DNA of 64,000 bases, taken from positions 104,265-168,264 of the forward strand of contig NZ_KB911599.1 of the NCBI RefSeq assembly GCF_000383615.1, read 5' to 3'. Both the position numbers and the translations under genes were made by a program. How positions within the stretch are numbered: position 1 is the stretch's first letter; each line of letters begins with the position of its first letter. Under the pieces are notes generated by a model. The model saw only the letters and a list, made by a program, of their open reading frames with translations, did not search any database and had not been told where the DNA came from. Positions 1 through 8,554 of this stretch are shown one piece after another. Source of the stretch: Streptomyces canus 299MFChir4.1 (lineage in GTDB: Bacteria > Actinomycetota > Actinomycetes > Streptomycetales > Streptomycetaceae).

Positions 1-2
1 CC

Positions 3-1439
3 GCCGCGGCCGGGGCCGTCACCCTCACCGGCACCGCCGCCTCGCCCGCCTCCGCCGCCACCCGTGACGTGGACGTCGCGATCGTCGGCGGCGGTCTCGC
101 CGGGCTCACCGCGGCCCGCGACCTGGTCGCGGGCGGGAAGACGGTCGCCGTCCTGGAGGCCCGCGACCGTGTCGGCGGCCGGGTCCTCAACCTGAAGCTG
201 GCGAACGGCGGGGTCACCGAGGGCGGCGGCGAGTTCATCGGCCCCACCCAGGACCGCATCAAGGCCCTCGCGGACTCGCTCGGGGTGCAGACCTTCGCCA
301 CCTACAACACCGGCAGCAACCTGCTCTACAAGGACGGCAAGAAGACCGCCTACGCCACCGACGGCATCCTCGGTTCGGTCCCGCCGATCGACGCGGCCGG
401 CCTCGCGAACGCGGCGATCGTCCAGGCCTCCCTCGACGACATGGCCAAGACGATCCCGCTCGACGCGCCCTGGACCGCCGCCAAGGCCGAGGAGTGGGAC
501 CGGCAGACCTTCGAGACCTGGCTGCGCGCCAACGCCGTGATCCCGTCGGCCAAGTTCCTCCTGGACGTGGCCTGCACGTCGATCTTCTCGGCCGAACCCC
601 GCGAACTGTCCCTGCTGTTCGTCCTCTTCTACATCGCCGCCGCCGGCAACGAGTCCACCCCCGGCACCCTGGAACGCCTCACCGAGACCGCGGGCGGCGC
701 TCAGGAACTGCGCTTCGTCGGCGGCTCCCAGCTGGTGCCGGTCAAGCTCGCCGCCACGCTGGGCGACCGGGTGGTCCTGAACGCCCCGGTGCGCACGATC
801 GCGAAGTCCGGTTCGAAGTACGTCGTCACGGCCGACGGTGTCACCGTCACCGCCAAGCGGGTCGTGGTCGCCGTACCCCCGCCGCTCGCGGCCCGTATCA
901 CCTACGACCCGCTGCTGCCCGCCGCCCGCGACCAGCTCACCCAGCGCCTGCCGATGGCCTCGGTCGGCAAGGCGATCGCGATCTACGACACGCCCTTCTG
1001 GCGGGCCGACGGCCTCAACGGCCAGGTCGTCAGCGACACCGGCGTGATCAGCTCGACCTTCGACAACTCCCCGCCGGACGCCTCCTACGGCGCCCTGATG
1101 GGCTTCATCGAGGCCGACGAGGCCCGCAAGTTCGACGCGGCGAGCGAGGCGGAGGTCAAGGCGGCCGTCCTCAAGGACTACGTGACGTACTTCGGCTCGA
1201 AAGCGGCCTCCCCCACCTCCTTCGTCCTGCAACGCTGGAACAACGAGGCCTACACCCGCGGCGGCCCCGTCTCCATCGCCGCGCCCGGGGTGCTCACCCA
1301 GTACGGCCCCGCCCTGCGGGCCCCCGTGGGCGGCATCCACTGGGCCGGGACGGAGACGTCGATCCACTGGAACGGCTTCATGGACGGAGCCGTCCGCTCC
1401 GGTGAGCGGGTGGCCAAGGAAGTGCTCGCGGTGCTGTAG
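3..1439 (+). CDS. Flavin monoamine oxidase, exported, 5' end outside the window
   Basis: FAD-dependent amine oxidase that would oxidise an amine to an imine with release of peroxide. The reading frame is open to the left edge. It reads AAAGAVTLTGTAASPASA before ATRDVDVAIVGGG, which is the hydrophobic and cleavage part of a signal peptide, probably Tat. The GTG at 69 that a gene finder might pick is therefore not the real start. Visible signatures are the dinucleotide-binding VGGGLAGLTAARDL, the EARDRVGGRV flavin-family motif, and near the C-terminus HWAGTETS plus a GAVRSGERVA helix, which close the FAD site in monoamine oxidases. The substrate cannot be told from the sequence. The next gene is co-directional but separated by an operator region, so it is probably a separate unit. 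Confidence 0.85.
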   Translation, partial: AAAGAVTLTGTAASPASAATRDVDVAIVGGGLAGLTAARDLVAGGKTVAVLEARDRVGGRVLNLKLANGGVTEGGGEFIGPTQDRIKALADSLGVQTFATYNTGSNLLYKDGKKTAYATDGILGSVPPIDAAGLANAAIVQASLDDMAKTIPLDAPWTAAKAEEWDRQTFETWLRANAVIPSAKFLLDVACTSIFSAEPRELSLLFVLFYIAAAGNESTPGTLERLTETAGGAQELRFVGGSQLVPVKLAATLGDRVVLNAPVRTIAKSGSKYVVTADGVTVTAKRVVVAVPPPLAARITYDPLLPAARDQLTQRLPMASVGKAIAIYDTPFWRADGLNGQVVSDTGVISSTFDNSPPDASYGALMGFIEADEARKFDAASEAEVKAAVLKDYVTYFGSKAASPTSFVLQRWNNEAYTRGGPVSIAAPGVLTQYGPALRAPVGGIHWAGTETSIHWNGFMDGAVRSGERVAKEVLAVL

Positions 1440-1471
1440 TCCGCGCATCAACTTTGCGTGCACGCCCGTTC

Positions 1472-1486
1472 CTGACACAGCGTCAG
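1472..1486. promoter_or_regulatory. Operator copy A, CTGAC-N5-GTCAG
   Basis: Perfect inverted repeat CTGACACAGCGTCAG about 60 bases upstream of the ADP-forming acyl-CoA synthetase start. It is one of six related sites between 1.4 and 16.3 kb, all next to catabolic gene starts. A possible -10 (TGTAAT, 1490-1495) lies between copies A and B, a placement that would suit repression. The binding protein is unknown; a TetR-type dimer is an inference. Confidence 0.7.
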
Positions 1487-1495
1487 TTCTGTAAT

Positions 1496-1510
1496 CTGAC
1501 AGAGCGTCAG
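1496..1510. promoter_or_regulatory. Operator copy B, CTGAC-N5-GTCAG
   Basis: Second perfect copy, CTGACAGAGCGTCAG, centred 24 bases from copy A. It has the fuller flanks ATCTGAC and GTCAGTT seen at other sites. A tandem pair with a spacing of about two helical turns suggests cooperative binding in front of the 1545-4546 operon. Confidence 0.7.
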
Positions 1511-1544
1511 TTATTCACGCTGTCACACAGGAGCGGGCGGACCG

Positions 1545-3770
1545 ATGCTTGGATCAACCCACGGCACCCTCACCACCGACTCCCGCCGGGCCCGGGTCAT
1601 CGCGTGCGGCGAGCAACCCGGGCCCGCCGTCCACGGCCGGCCCGCCGAGGCCGACGATCTCGACGTCGGCGGCCGGCCGTTGTATGCGGACGTCCCCGAT
1701 CTGGACCGCTTCTTCCGGCCGGAGTCGGTCGCCGTGATCGGCGCCTCGGACACCGAGGGCCGCCCGAACACCGGCGTCACCCGGCAGTTGATCGACTGGG
1801 CGGACCGGGTCGGGGCCCGGCTGCACCCCGTGCACCCGACCCGCCCCGCCGTCTTCGGCGTCCCCTGCGTGGCGTCCGTGGCCGAGCTGCCCGAGCAGGT
1901 CGACCTCGCCGTCCTGCTGGTCGCCGACCCACTCCCGCTGATCGGGCAACTGGCCGAGGCCAAGGTGAAGTTCGCGGTCGTCTTCGCCTCCGGATTCGCG
2001 GAGACCGGCGAGGAGGGAGCGGCGGCGCAGCAGCGTCTCGCCGCCGCCGTGGCCGAGTCCGGGATGCGGCTGCTGGGGCCCAACACCAACCTGAACGCCT
2101 TCTCGTCGTTCCGCGACGACCTCGACGGGCCCGGGATCGCCCTCATCACCCAGTCCGGCCACCAGGGCCGCCCGGTCTTCGCCCTCCAGGAACTCGGCAT
2201 CCGCCTGACCCACTGGGCCCCCACCGGCAACGAGGCCGATCTGGAGACCGCGGACTTCCTCTCCTGGTTCGCCGAGCGCCCCGAGGTCGGCGCCATCGCC
2301 TGCTACCTGGAGGGCCTGAAGGACGGCCGCTCCTTCCTGCTGGCCGCCGACCGGGCCGCCCGCCGCAAGGTTCCGGTGGTCGCGGTCAAGGTCGGCCGCA
2401 CCGAGACCGGCGCCCGCACGGCCGCCTCCCACACCGGCAAGCTCACCGGCGCGGACACGGTGGTGGACGCGGCGATGCGGCAGTACGGCGTGATCCGCGT
2501 CGACGGACTCGACGAACTCCAGGACACCGCCGCCCTGTTGGCCCGCGCGAGGCCGCCGCGGGCCGAGGGGGTCGTCGTCTACTCGATCTCGGGCGGGACC
2601 GGCGCGCACTTCGCCGACCTGGCCACGGAGGCGGGGTTGCGACTGCCCGCCCTTTCGGAGGCCAAGCAGGCCGAACTGCACCAGTGGATACCGGAGTTCC
2701 TGAGTGTGGCGAACCCCGTCGACAACGGCGGGCACCCGGTCGGCGACTGGCGCGGCCGGAAGATCATCGACGCGATCCTCGCGGACCCGTCGGTCGGGGT
2801 GCTGATCTGCCCGGTCACCGGGCCCTTTCCGCCGCTGAGCGACCGGCTGGTGCGGGACCTGGTGGACGCGGCCGAGCAGAGCGACAAACTGGTGTGCGTG
2901 GTGTGGGGCTCACCGGTCGGCACCGAGCCGGCCTACCGCGAGGTCCTGCTGGGCTCCTCGCGGGTGGCGACCTTCCGCACGGTCGGCAACTGCATCACCG
3001 CCGTGCGCGCCTACCTCGGCCACCACCGCTTCGTCACCGGCTACCGCTCCCCCTTCGACGAGGCCCCGCGCACCCCCTCGCCCTCCTTCCGCAAGGCCCA
3101 GGCACTGATGCGCCCCGGCCAGCAGCTGAGCGAGCACGCGGCGAAGCAGCTGCTGCGGGCGTACGGGATCCGGGTGCCGCGCGAGCAGCTGGTGACCAGC
3201 GCGGCGGCGGCCGTCCGCGCGGCGGGCCTGGTCGGCTACCCGGTCGTGATGAAGGCGTCCGGCGCGAGGATCGCCCACAAGACCGAGCTGGGCCTGGTGA
3301 AGATCGGCCTGACCTCCGCCAGCCAGGTACGGGACGCCTACCGCGAGCTGACCGACATCGCCCGCTACGAGGACGTCTCCCTGGACGGGGTCCTGGTCTG
3401 CCAGATGGTGGAGCGGGGCGTGGAGATGGTCGTGGGGGCCGCGCACGACGAGCTGTTCGGGCCGACGGTGACGGTCGGGCTCGGCGGGGTCCTGGTCGAG
3501 GTGCTGCGGGACACGGCCGTCCGCGTGCCGCCCTTCGGGGAGGAGCAGGCCCGGGACATGCTCGGGGACCTGCGCGGGCGGGCCCTGCTGGACGGGGTCA
3601 GGGGGCGGCCCCCGGCGGATCTCGACGCGCTCGTGGAAGTGGTCCTGCGGGTGCAGCGCATGGCGATGGAGCTCGGGGACGACCTCGCGGAGCTGGACAT
3701 CAACCCGCTGATGGTACTGCCCCGGGGGCAGGGGGCGGTGGCGCTGGACGCGTTGGTGGTGTGCCGGTGA
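1545..3770 (+). CDS. ADP-forming acyl-CoA synthetase, fused alpha-beta form
   Basis: Catalyses acid + CoA + ATP to acyl-CoA + ADP + phosphate (or the reverse) through an enzyme phosphohistidine. It has 741 residues. A CoA-binding Rossmann domain starts near residue 60 (SVAVIGASD), followed by succinyl-CoA-ligase-like domains with SHTG carrying the expected phosphohistidine at about His296. A C-terminal ATP-grasp domain spans about 515-735 (GYPVVMKASG, HKTELGLV, VGLGGVLVEV). The first 50 residues are a non-conserved extension. ATG at 1545 is preceded by AGGAG at 1529-1533. There is no GNAT domain, so it is not a protein acetyltransferase of the Pat type. The hydratase gene overlaps its stop, so the two are co-translated. 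Two operators lie upstream. The acid is unknown. Confidence 0.88.
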   Translation: MLGSTHGTLTTDSRRARVIACGEQPGPAVHGRPAEADDLDVGGRPLYADVPDLDRFFRPESVAVIGASDTEGRPNTGVTRQLIDWADRVGARLHPVHPTRPAVFGVPCVASVAELPEQVDLAVLLVADPLPLIGQLAEAKVKFAVVFASGFAETGEEGAAAQQRLAAAVAESGMRLLGPNTNLNAFSSFRDDLDGPGIALITQSGHQGRPVFALQELGIRLTHWAPTGNEADLETADFLSWFAERPEVGAIACYLEGLKDGRSFLLAADRAARRKVPVVAVKVGRTETGARTAASHTGKLTGADTVVDAAMRQYGVIRVDGLDELQDTAALLARARPPRAEGVVVYSISGGTGAHFADLATEAGLRLPALSEAKQAELHQWIPEFLSVANPVDNGGHPVGDWRGRKIIDAILADPSVGVLICPVTGPFPPLSDRLVRDLVDAAEQSDKLVCVVWGSPVGTEPAYREVLLGSSRVATFRTVGNCITAVRAYLGHHRFVTGYRSPFDEAPRTPSPSFRKAQALMRPGQQLSEHAAKQLLRAYGIRVPREQLVTSAAAAVRAAGLVGYPVVMKASGARIAHKTELGLVKIGLTSASQVRDAYRELTDIARYEDVSLDGVLVCQMVERGVEMVVGAAHDELFGPTVTVGLGGVLVEVLRDTAVRVPPFGEEQARDMLGDLRGRALLDGVRGRPPADLDALVEVVLRVQRMAMELGDDLAELDINPLMVLPRGQGAVALDALVVCR

Positions 3771-4546
3771 GCGAGGTGACGCACACCGTCGACGGTCAGG
3801 TCTCGTACCTCACCCTCAACCGACCCGAGGTCCTCAACGCCCTCGCTCCCGGCCAACGGGACCTGCTCATCGAGCTGTTGGACCGGGCGTCCGCCGACCC
3901 CGGGGTGCGGGCGGTGGTCCTGACCGGCACCGGCCGCGGATTCTGCGCGGGCGCGGACCTGCGCGGCGCGCCCGGGGCCGCGGCCCCCGGTGACGTCGCT
4001 CGTACGATCCGCCTCGGCGCCCAGCGGCTGATCGCCGCCGTCCTCGACTGCGAGAAGCCGGTGATCGCGGCGGTGAACGGCACCGCGGCCGGTCTCGGCG
4101 CGCATCTCGCCCTCGCCTGCGACCTGGTCCTGGCCGCCGAATCGGCGCGGTTCATCGAGGTGTTCGTACGCCGGGGCCTGGTCCCGGACGGTGGCGGCGC
4201 GTATCTCCTGCCCCGTCTGATCGGCCCGCAGCGGGCGAAGGAGCTGATGTTCTTCGGCGACGCGCTCGGCGCCGCCGACGCCGAGCGCCTGGGGCTGGTC
4301 AACCGGGTCGTCCCGGACGAGGAGTTGGAGAAGACGGCCCGCGAGTGGGCCGCCCGTCTCGCCACGGGTCCGACCCGCGCACTCGCCCTGACGAAACAGC
4401 TCGTGAACGCCTCCCTGGACAGCGACCGCGCCACCGCCTTCGCCGCGGAGGCCGCCGCGCAGGAGATCAACATCACGACGGCGGACGCGCGGGAGGGTGT
4501 GGCGAGCTTCGTGGAGCGCAGGAGCCCCGAGTACCGGGGCCGTTGA
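3767..4546 (+). CDS. Enoyl-CoA hydratase/isomerase (crotonase family)
   Basis: Crotonase-fold protein of 259 residues, likely adding water to or isomerising a 2-enoyl-CoA. Visible are SYLTLNRPEVLNAL at the N-terminus, the oxyanion-hole segment CAGADLRG, the second hole-forming NGTAAGLGAHLALACDL, and GLVPDGGGAYLLPRLIG. The acidic residue there is Asp, as in the PaaG/BadK-like branch, and not the Glu of classical hydratases, so isomerase or cyclic-substrate activity is possible. The GTG start at 3767 gives a GTGA overlap with the synthetase stop; GTG at 3761 is an alternative. The gene forms an operon with the preceding ligase, linking acid activation to beta-oxidation. Confidence 0.88.
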   Translation: MSEVTHTVDGQVSYLTLNRPEVLNALAPGQRDLLIELLDRASADPGVRAVVLTGTGRGFCAGADLRGAPGAAAPGDVARTIRLGAQRLIAAVLDCEKPVIAAVNGTAAGLGAHLALACDLVLAAESARFIEVFVRRGLVPDGGGAYLLPRLIGPQRAKELMFFGDALGAADAERLGLVNRVVPDEELEKTAREWAARLATGPTRALALTKQLVNASLDSDRATAFAAEAAAQEINITTADAREGVASFVERRSPEYRGR

Positions 4547-4550
4547 GGGC

Positions 4551-5468
4551 TCAGTCCCGGGTCAGGACGCGCACCTCGGGCGCGTCCGGGTCCCCGAACG
4601 GCACGAACAGCTCGGGCTCGGACTCCGTGCCGCCGATCCGCCAGTACGTCTCCTGCCCGCAGCCACCGGCGGGCCGTACGACGACACCGGGGCGCCCCTC
4701 GGAGCCGTCGCCGTAGGGGTCGTGGCCGCCCTTGCCGTCGAGCAGCCAGGTGCCGGTGCCGTCGCACACGTCGAAGGGCTGCTCGGCGTAGGGGTCGACG
4801 GACCCGGGCTCGGCCTCGGTGGGCAGGTCGGTGTGTTCGGCCCGGCCACCCGTGCCGAGGCGCAGGACCGCGCCCTTCTCGCCCCGCCAGACCCCGGCGA
4901 GCTGCCCGGCGGACAGCACGGGAGGCTCGTACTCGTCGACGATTCCCGTGACCGTGGCCAGCACCCCGCCGACGAGCGCCAGGAGGAACAGGCCGACGGA
5001 GGCGAACAGGGCGGGCAGCCAGATGGCCCACAGGCCCCGGGTCCGTCTGCGCAGCCACCCGAGGCCGAGGACCGGGAGCACGCCGAGGGCGGCGAGGAGC
5101 GGGGCGGTGGTGGTGAACGGCCAGTCCCGCAGCAGCAGGGCGAGCGCGGCCCAGGCCACGCCGAGGACCGCGGTGAGCGCCAGGTGCCAGGCCCACTCGG
5201 GTCCCCGTGTGCGGCGGGCGGCACGGCGGGCGAGCGCCTGCGCCGGCAGCACCTGGACGGCGGCGTGCAGGAGGCCGAGGACCGGCAGGACCAGCGGCGC
5301 CACGACGAGGAGGCACAGCAGGCCGAACAGGGCGAGGGCTCCGTAGGCGCCCGCGTACGCGTAGTCGTCGCCCAGCTGGCCACTGATCCACCAGATCAGT
5401 CCGATCGCCGGGAACTGCGCCGCGCACACCGCGGCGGCCTCGTGAATTCTTCTGTTCCCCCACCCCAT
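4551..5468 (-). CDS. Membrane protein with C-terminal exported domain, unknown function
   Basis: I do not recognise a family function. The 305-residue product has about five hydrophobic segments in its first two thirds, for example PAIGLIWWISG, ALFGLLCLLVVAPLVLPVLG, ALTAVLGVAWAALALLL and ALFASVGLFLLALVGGVL. A soluble tail of roughly 110 residues follows, with LAGVWRGEKGAVLRL, DVCDGTGTW and a second Cys in CGQETYWRIGG. The repeated Trp/Gly pattern and cysteine pair resemble small lipocalin-like or beta-rich domains that hang from streptomycete membrane proteins. The start at 5468 is chosen because residues before it look non-coding; a GTG at 5498 is possible. It is convergent with the hydratase and divergent from the flavin reductase. 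Confidence 0.6.
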   Translation of the reverse strand: MGWGNRRIHEAAAVCAAQFPAIGLIWWISGQLGDDYAYAGAYGALALFGLLCLLVVAPLVLPVLGLLHAAVQVLPAQALARRAARRTRGPEWAWHLALTAVLGVAWAALALLLRDWPFTTTAPLLAALGVLPVLGLGWLRRRTRGLWAIWLPALFASVGLFLLALVGGVLATVTGIVDEYEPPVLSAGQLAGVWRGEKGAVLRLGTGGRAEHTDLPTEAEPGSVDPYAEQPFDVCDGTGTWLLDGKGGHDPYGDGSEGRPGVVVRPAGGCGQETYWRIGGTESEPELFVPFGDPDAPEVRVLTRD

Positions 5469-5520
5469 GGACGCAGCGTACGGGCGCCCCCTTCGCACAC
5501 GTGCCCGGACCCCTTCCCAT

Positions 5521-5535
5521 CTGACACACCGTCAG
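5521..5535. promoter_or_regulatory. Operator copy C, CTGAC-N5-GTCAG
   Basis: Perfect inverted repeat CTGACACACCGTCAG with left flank ATCTGAC. It ends 17 bases before the flavin reductase start at 5553, so a bound protein would block transcription or the start region. It is the same palindrome as at 1472, 1496, 11751, 16161 and 16252. Confidence 0.7.
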
Positions 5536-5552
5536 CTTCAATGGAGAACGTG

Positions 5553-6140
5553 ATGGGACAAGCGGGGACGGCGGAAGCGGCCGTCCGCTACCTCAGGTCC
5601 GGGAAGGCGCTCGCCGTGGAGGCGTTGCCCCGCCCGGAGCTGCGGTGTGTGCGCGAGGACGAGCGGGCACCGGCCGACCCGGCCGAGTTCCGGCGCGTGC
5701 TCGGGAACTTCGCGACCGGCGTCACCGTGGTGACGGCCCCCGGGGCACCCGGCGAGGAACCGGCCGGCTTCGCCTGCCAGTCCTTCTCCTCCCTCTCCCT
5801 CGACCCACCGCTCGTCGCCTTCATGGTGGGCCGTACGTCGACGACCTGGCCGCGCATCGCCCGGGCGGGCGTCTTCTGCGTGAACGTCCTGAGCGCGGCC
5901 CAGGGCGAGCTGTGCAGGGCGTTCGCGGTGAGCGGCGCGGACAAGTTCGCGGGCGTCCCCCACGACCCGGCCCCGGCCTCCGGCTCCCCGCGCCTCGCGG
6001 GCACGCTGGCGTGGATCGACTGCACGATCCACGCGGTGCACACCGGCGGCGACCATCTGATCGTGGTGGGACGGGTGGACGCGCTGGGGACGGGCGAGGG
6101 CGAGGCTCCGCTGCTGTTCCACAGGGGACGGTTCCTCTGA
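5553..6140 (+). CDS. Flavin reductase-like, FMN-binding split-barrel protein
   Basis: Product of 195 residues of the HpaC/flavin-reductase domain family. These proteins reduce FMN or FAD with NAD(P)H and hand it to a partner monooxygenase. The family core is clear: FRRVLGNFATGVTVVTA, then GFACQSFSSLSLDPPLVAFMV, FCVNVLSAAQ, and the end HTGGDHLIVVGRVDAL with LLFHRGRF. The first 45 residues are a variable extension. ATG at 5553 has GGAG at 5543-5546; the ATG at 5541 has none. No monooxygenase partner is visible nearby, so the partner may lie outside the window, or the protein may work alone. The operator directly upstream places it in the regulon. Confidence 0.82.
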   Translation: MGQAGTAEAAVRYLRSGKALAVEALPRPELRCVREDERAPADPAEFRRVLGNFATGVTVVTAPGAPGEEPAGFACQSFSSLSLDPPLVAFMVGRTSTTWPRIARAGVFCVNVLSAAQGELCRAFAVSGADKFAGVPHDPAPASGSPRLAGTLAWIDCTIHAVHTGGDHLIVVGRVDALGTGEGEAPLLFHRGRFL

Positions 6141-6185
6141 GCCGTCCCGGCCGAGGGCTCTGCCGGGCCACCGGCCGGTGAACCG

Positions 6186-7490
6186 TCAGGCCGCCGCGAG
6201 CACGGGGTTCGCGGGCCGGCGCCGGATCACCAGTGCCATCAGCGCCGCCGCCGCGCACAGCGCGCCCGACGCGTACCAGATCATGTCGTACGTGCCGAAC
6301 ACGTCCCGTGCCACACCGCCGAGGAAGGCGACCAGCGCGGCGCCGACCTGGTGGGAGGCGAGGACCCAGCCGAAGACGATCGCGCTGTCCTCGCCGTACT
6401 GCTCACGGCACAGGGCGACGGTGGGCGGGACGGTGGCGACCCAGTCGAGGCCGTAGAAGACGATGAAGAAGAGCATCGGCGGGTGCACCGACGGGGCCAG
6501 GAGCATGGGCAGGAACAGCAGCGAGACGCCACGCAGGGCGTAGTAGACGGCGAGCAGGCGGCGGGGTTCGAAGCGGTCGGTGAACCAGCCGGAGGCCACC
6601 GTGCCGACGACGTCGAACACTCCGATGACGGCGAGCAGCGAGGCGGCGGCCGTGACGGGCATGCCGTGGTCGTGGGCGGCGGGCACGAAGTGGGTCTGGA
6701 TCAGGCCGTTGGTGGAGGCCCCGCAGATCGCGAAGGTGCCGGCGAGCAGCCAGAAGGGGCCGGTGCGGGCGGCCTTGAACAGGACCGTCACCGCCCGGCG
6801 CGCGGCGCCCTGGACCGGCTCCGGCTTCGGGACGAACTCCGTGGCGCCGTACGGCTTCAAGCCCACGTCGGCCGGGTGGTCGCGCAGCAGCAGCCAGACG
6901 AACGGGACCACCGCGAGGGCGGCGAGGGCGACCGTGACGGCCGCCGGGCGCCAGTCGTGCCTCTCCACCATCCAGGACAGCACCGGAAGGAAGATCAGCT
7001 GTCCTGAGGCGGAGGCGGCGGTCAGGATGCCGGTGACCAGGCCCCGCCGCTCGGTGAACCAGCGGTTGGTGACGGTCGCGGCGAAGGCCAGCGCCATCGA
7101 GCCGCTGCCGAGGCCGACGAGCAGGCCCCAGTAGAGCATCAGCTGCCAGGCGGCCGTCATCCACACGGTCAGGCCGGAGCCGACCGCGATCACGGTCAGC
7201 GCGACCGCGACCACCCGCCGGATGCCGAAGCGGTCCATCAGCGCCGCCGCGAAGGGCGCGGTCAGGCCGTACAGCGCGAGGTTGACGGAGACGGCCGCGC
7301 CGATGGTGCCGCGCGACCAGCCGAAGTCCTGGTGCAGGGGGTCGATAAGCAGGCCCGGCAGGGAACGGAAGGCCGCCGCGCCGATGATCGTCACGAAGGT
7401 GACGGCGGCGACGAACCACGCGCGGTGGATGCGGATTCCTCCGGGGGACCGGGTTTCCTCGACGGCTGCGGCTTCGGTTGTCTGGGTCAC
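6186..7490 (-). CDS. MFS transporter, OxlT/monocarboxylate-like
   Basis: Twelve-helix major facilitator of 434 residues. Segments such as WFVAAVTFVTIIGAAAFRS, GAAVSVNLALYGLTAPFA and ALMDRFGIRRVVAVAL (the motif A loop between helices 2 and 3) resemble oxalate/formate and monocarboxylate carriers. A central hydrophilic loop near residue 215 divides the halves. The GTG start at 7490 is the only in-frame start before the conserved region. It is divergent from the DJ-1/AraC regulator across only 71 bases, which suggests that regulator controls it. A role in uptake of the acid catabolised by the surrounding genes is an inference. No CTGAC-N5-GTCAG operator is present here. Confidence 0.85.
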   Translation of the reverse strand: MTQTTEAAAVEETRSPGGIRIHRAWFVAAVTFVTIIGAAAFRSLPGLLIDPLHQDFGWSRGTIGAAVSVNLALYGLTAPFAAALMDRFGIRRVVAVALTVIAVGSGLTVWMTAAWQLMLYWGLLVGLGSGSMALAFAATVTNRWFTERRGLVTGILTAASASGQLIFLPVLSWMVERHDWRPAAVTVALAALAVVPFVWLLLRDHPADVGLKPYGATEFVPKPEPVQGAARRAVTVLFKAARTGPFWLLAGTFAICGASTNGLIQTHFVPAAHDHGMPVTAAASLLAVIGVFDVVGTVASGWFTDRFEPRRLLAVYYALRGVSLLFLPMLLAPSVHPPMLFFIVFYGLDWVATVPPTVALCREQYGEDSAIVFGWVLASHQVGAALVAFLGGVARDVFGTYDMIWYASGALCAAAALMALVIRRRPANPVLAAA

Positions 7491-7526
7491 GACATAGAGC
7501 GTGCGGCCTGCGGCCCGGCGAATCCA

Positions 7527-7555
7527 TTGGCCCGAAGGACAGTATTCGTTAGGAT
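7527..7555 (+). promoter_or_regulatory. Predicted leaderless promoter of the DJ-1/AraC regulator
   Basis: TTGGCC (7527-7532), a 17-base spacer and TAGGAT (7550-7555) are followed by six bases and the ATG at 7562. Transcription would start at or next to the start codon, and no ribosome binding site is present. A leaderless mRNA is therefore likely. Confidence 0.45.
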
Positions 7556-7561
7556 CGGGCC

Positions 7562-8554
7562 ATGAAGCCGCACCGCGTCGTCGTCCTCGCCATGGACGGT
7601 GTCCTGCCGTTCGAGCTGGGCATCCCGCACCGGATCTTCGGCCGCCCCAAGGACGCCCGGGGGCGCCACCTGTACGAGGTCGTCACCTGCTCGATCCGCC
7701 CGCCGGGCCCGGTGCGGACGGACGCCGACTTCGACGTCCAGGTCGAGCACGGCCCGGAGACCCTGGCCACCGCCGACACCGTGATCGTCCCGGCGTCGTA
7801 CGAACTGGGCCCGGTCTTCGAGCAGGGGGTGCTGACCGAGGAACTGGCCGCCGCCCTCGCCCACATCCGCCCCGGCACCCGGCTCGCCTCCATCTGCACC
7901 GGCGTCTACGTCCTGGCCGCCGCCGGTCACCTCGACGGGCGCCCCGCCACCACGCACTGGGCCGACTCAGACCGTCTCCAGCGGCTCTTCCCGCAGATCA
8001 GGGTCGACCCGGACGTCCTGTTCATCGACGACGGGGACGTCCTGACCTCCGCGGGCGTCGCCGCCGGCATCGACCTGTGCCTGCACATGGTGCGCCGCGA
8101 CCACGGCACGGCGGTCGCCACCGAAGTGGCCCGCCGCACCGTCGTACCGCCGCACCGCGACGGCGGTCAGGCGCAGTACATCCACCGGCCGGTGCCCGAC
8201 CCCCAGCAGTCGACCACGACCTCGGCCCGCGCCTGGGCGCTCGGCCGCCTGCACGAGCCGATCCAGCTGCGGGACATGGCCGAGCAGGAGGCCATGTCGG
8301 TGCGCACCTTCACCCGCCGCTTCCGCGAGGAGGTCGGCGTCAGCCCCGGCCAGTGGCTCACCCAGCAACGCGTGGAGCGCGCCCGCCACCTCCTGGAGTC
8401 CACCGACCTCTCCGTCGACCAGGTCGCCCACGACGCGGGCTTCGGCACCGCCCAGTCGATGCGCCAGCACCTGCAGTCGGCCCTCGGCGTCACCCCGACC
8501 GCGTATCGCCGCACGTTCCGGGCGGGGGTTCTCGACCACCAGGGCCTGTCCTAG
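7562..8554 (+). CDS. GlxA-type regulator: DJ-1/PfpI domain plus AraC DNA-binding domain
   Basis: Transcription regulator of 330 residues. Residues 1-190 are a class I glutamine amidotransferase-like (DJ-1/PfpI) sensor domain with ASICTGVYVLAAAGHLDGR; the Cys nucleophile-elbow position is retained in SICTG. Residues about 225-325 hold two helix-turn-helix motifs of the AraC family (LRDMAEQEAMSVRTFTRRF and VDQVAHDAGFGTAQSMRQH) and the typical VTPTAYRRTF ending. Such proteins usually activate a nearby catabolic or transport gene. The divergent MFS gene is the obvious target. The last four bases overlap the stop of the convergent alcohol dehydrogenase gene. Confidence 0.88.
   Translation: MKPHRVVVLAMDGVLPFELGIPHRIFGRPKDARGRHLYEVVTCSIRPPGPVRTDADFDVQVEHGPETLATADTVIVPASYELGPVFEQGVLTEELAAALAHIRPGTRLASICTGVYVLAAAGHLDGRPATTHWADSDRLQRLFPQIRVDPDVLFIDDGDVLTSAGVAAGIDLCLHMVRRDHGTAVATEVARRTVVPPHRDGGQAQYIHRPVPDPQQSTTTSARAWALGRLHEPIQLRDMAEQEAMSVRTFTRRFREEVGVSPGQWLTQQRVERARHLLESTDLSVDQVAHDAGFGTAQSMRQHLQSALGVTPTAYRRTFRAGVLDHQGLS

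Noticed and set aside
69..71. GTG at 69 as the start of the amine oxidase gene
   Set aside because: The frame continues upstream to the window edge and encodes a signal-peptide end, so this codon is internal.
1454..3766. Plus-strand frame continuous with the enoyl-CoA hydratase, giving a 1030-residue product
   Set aside because: Before 3767 it reads Arg/Pro-rich GC shadow opposite the real synthetase frame and has no domain.
5541..5543. ATG at 5541 as the flavin reductase start
   Set aside because: No ribosome site precedes it and it lies only five bases from the operator; ATG 5553 has GGAG at the right distance.
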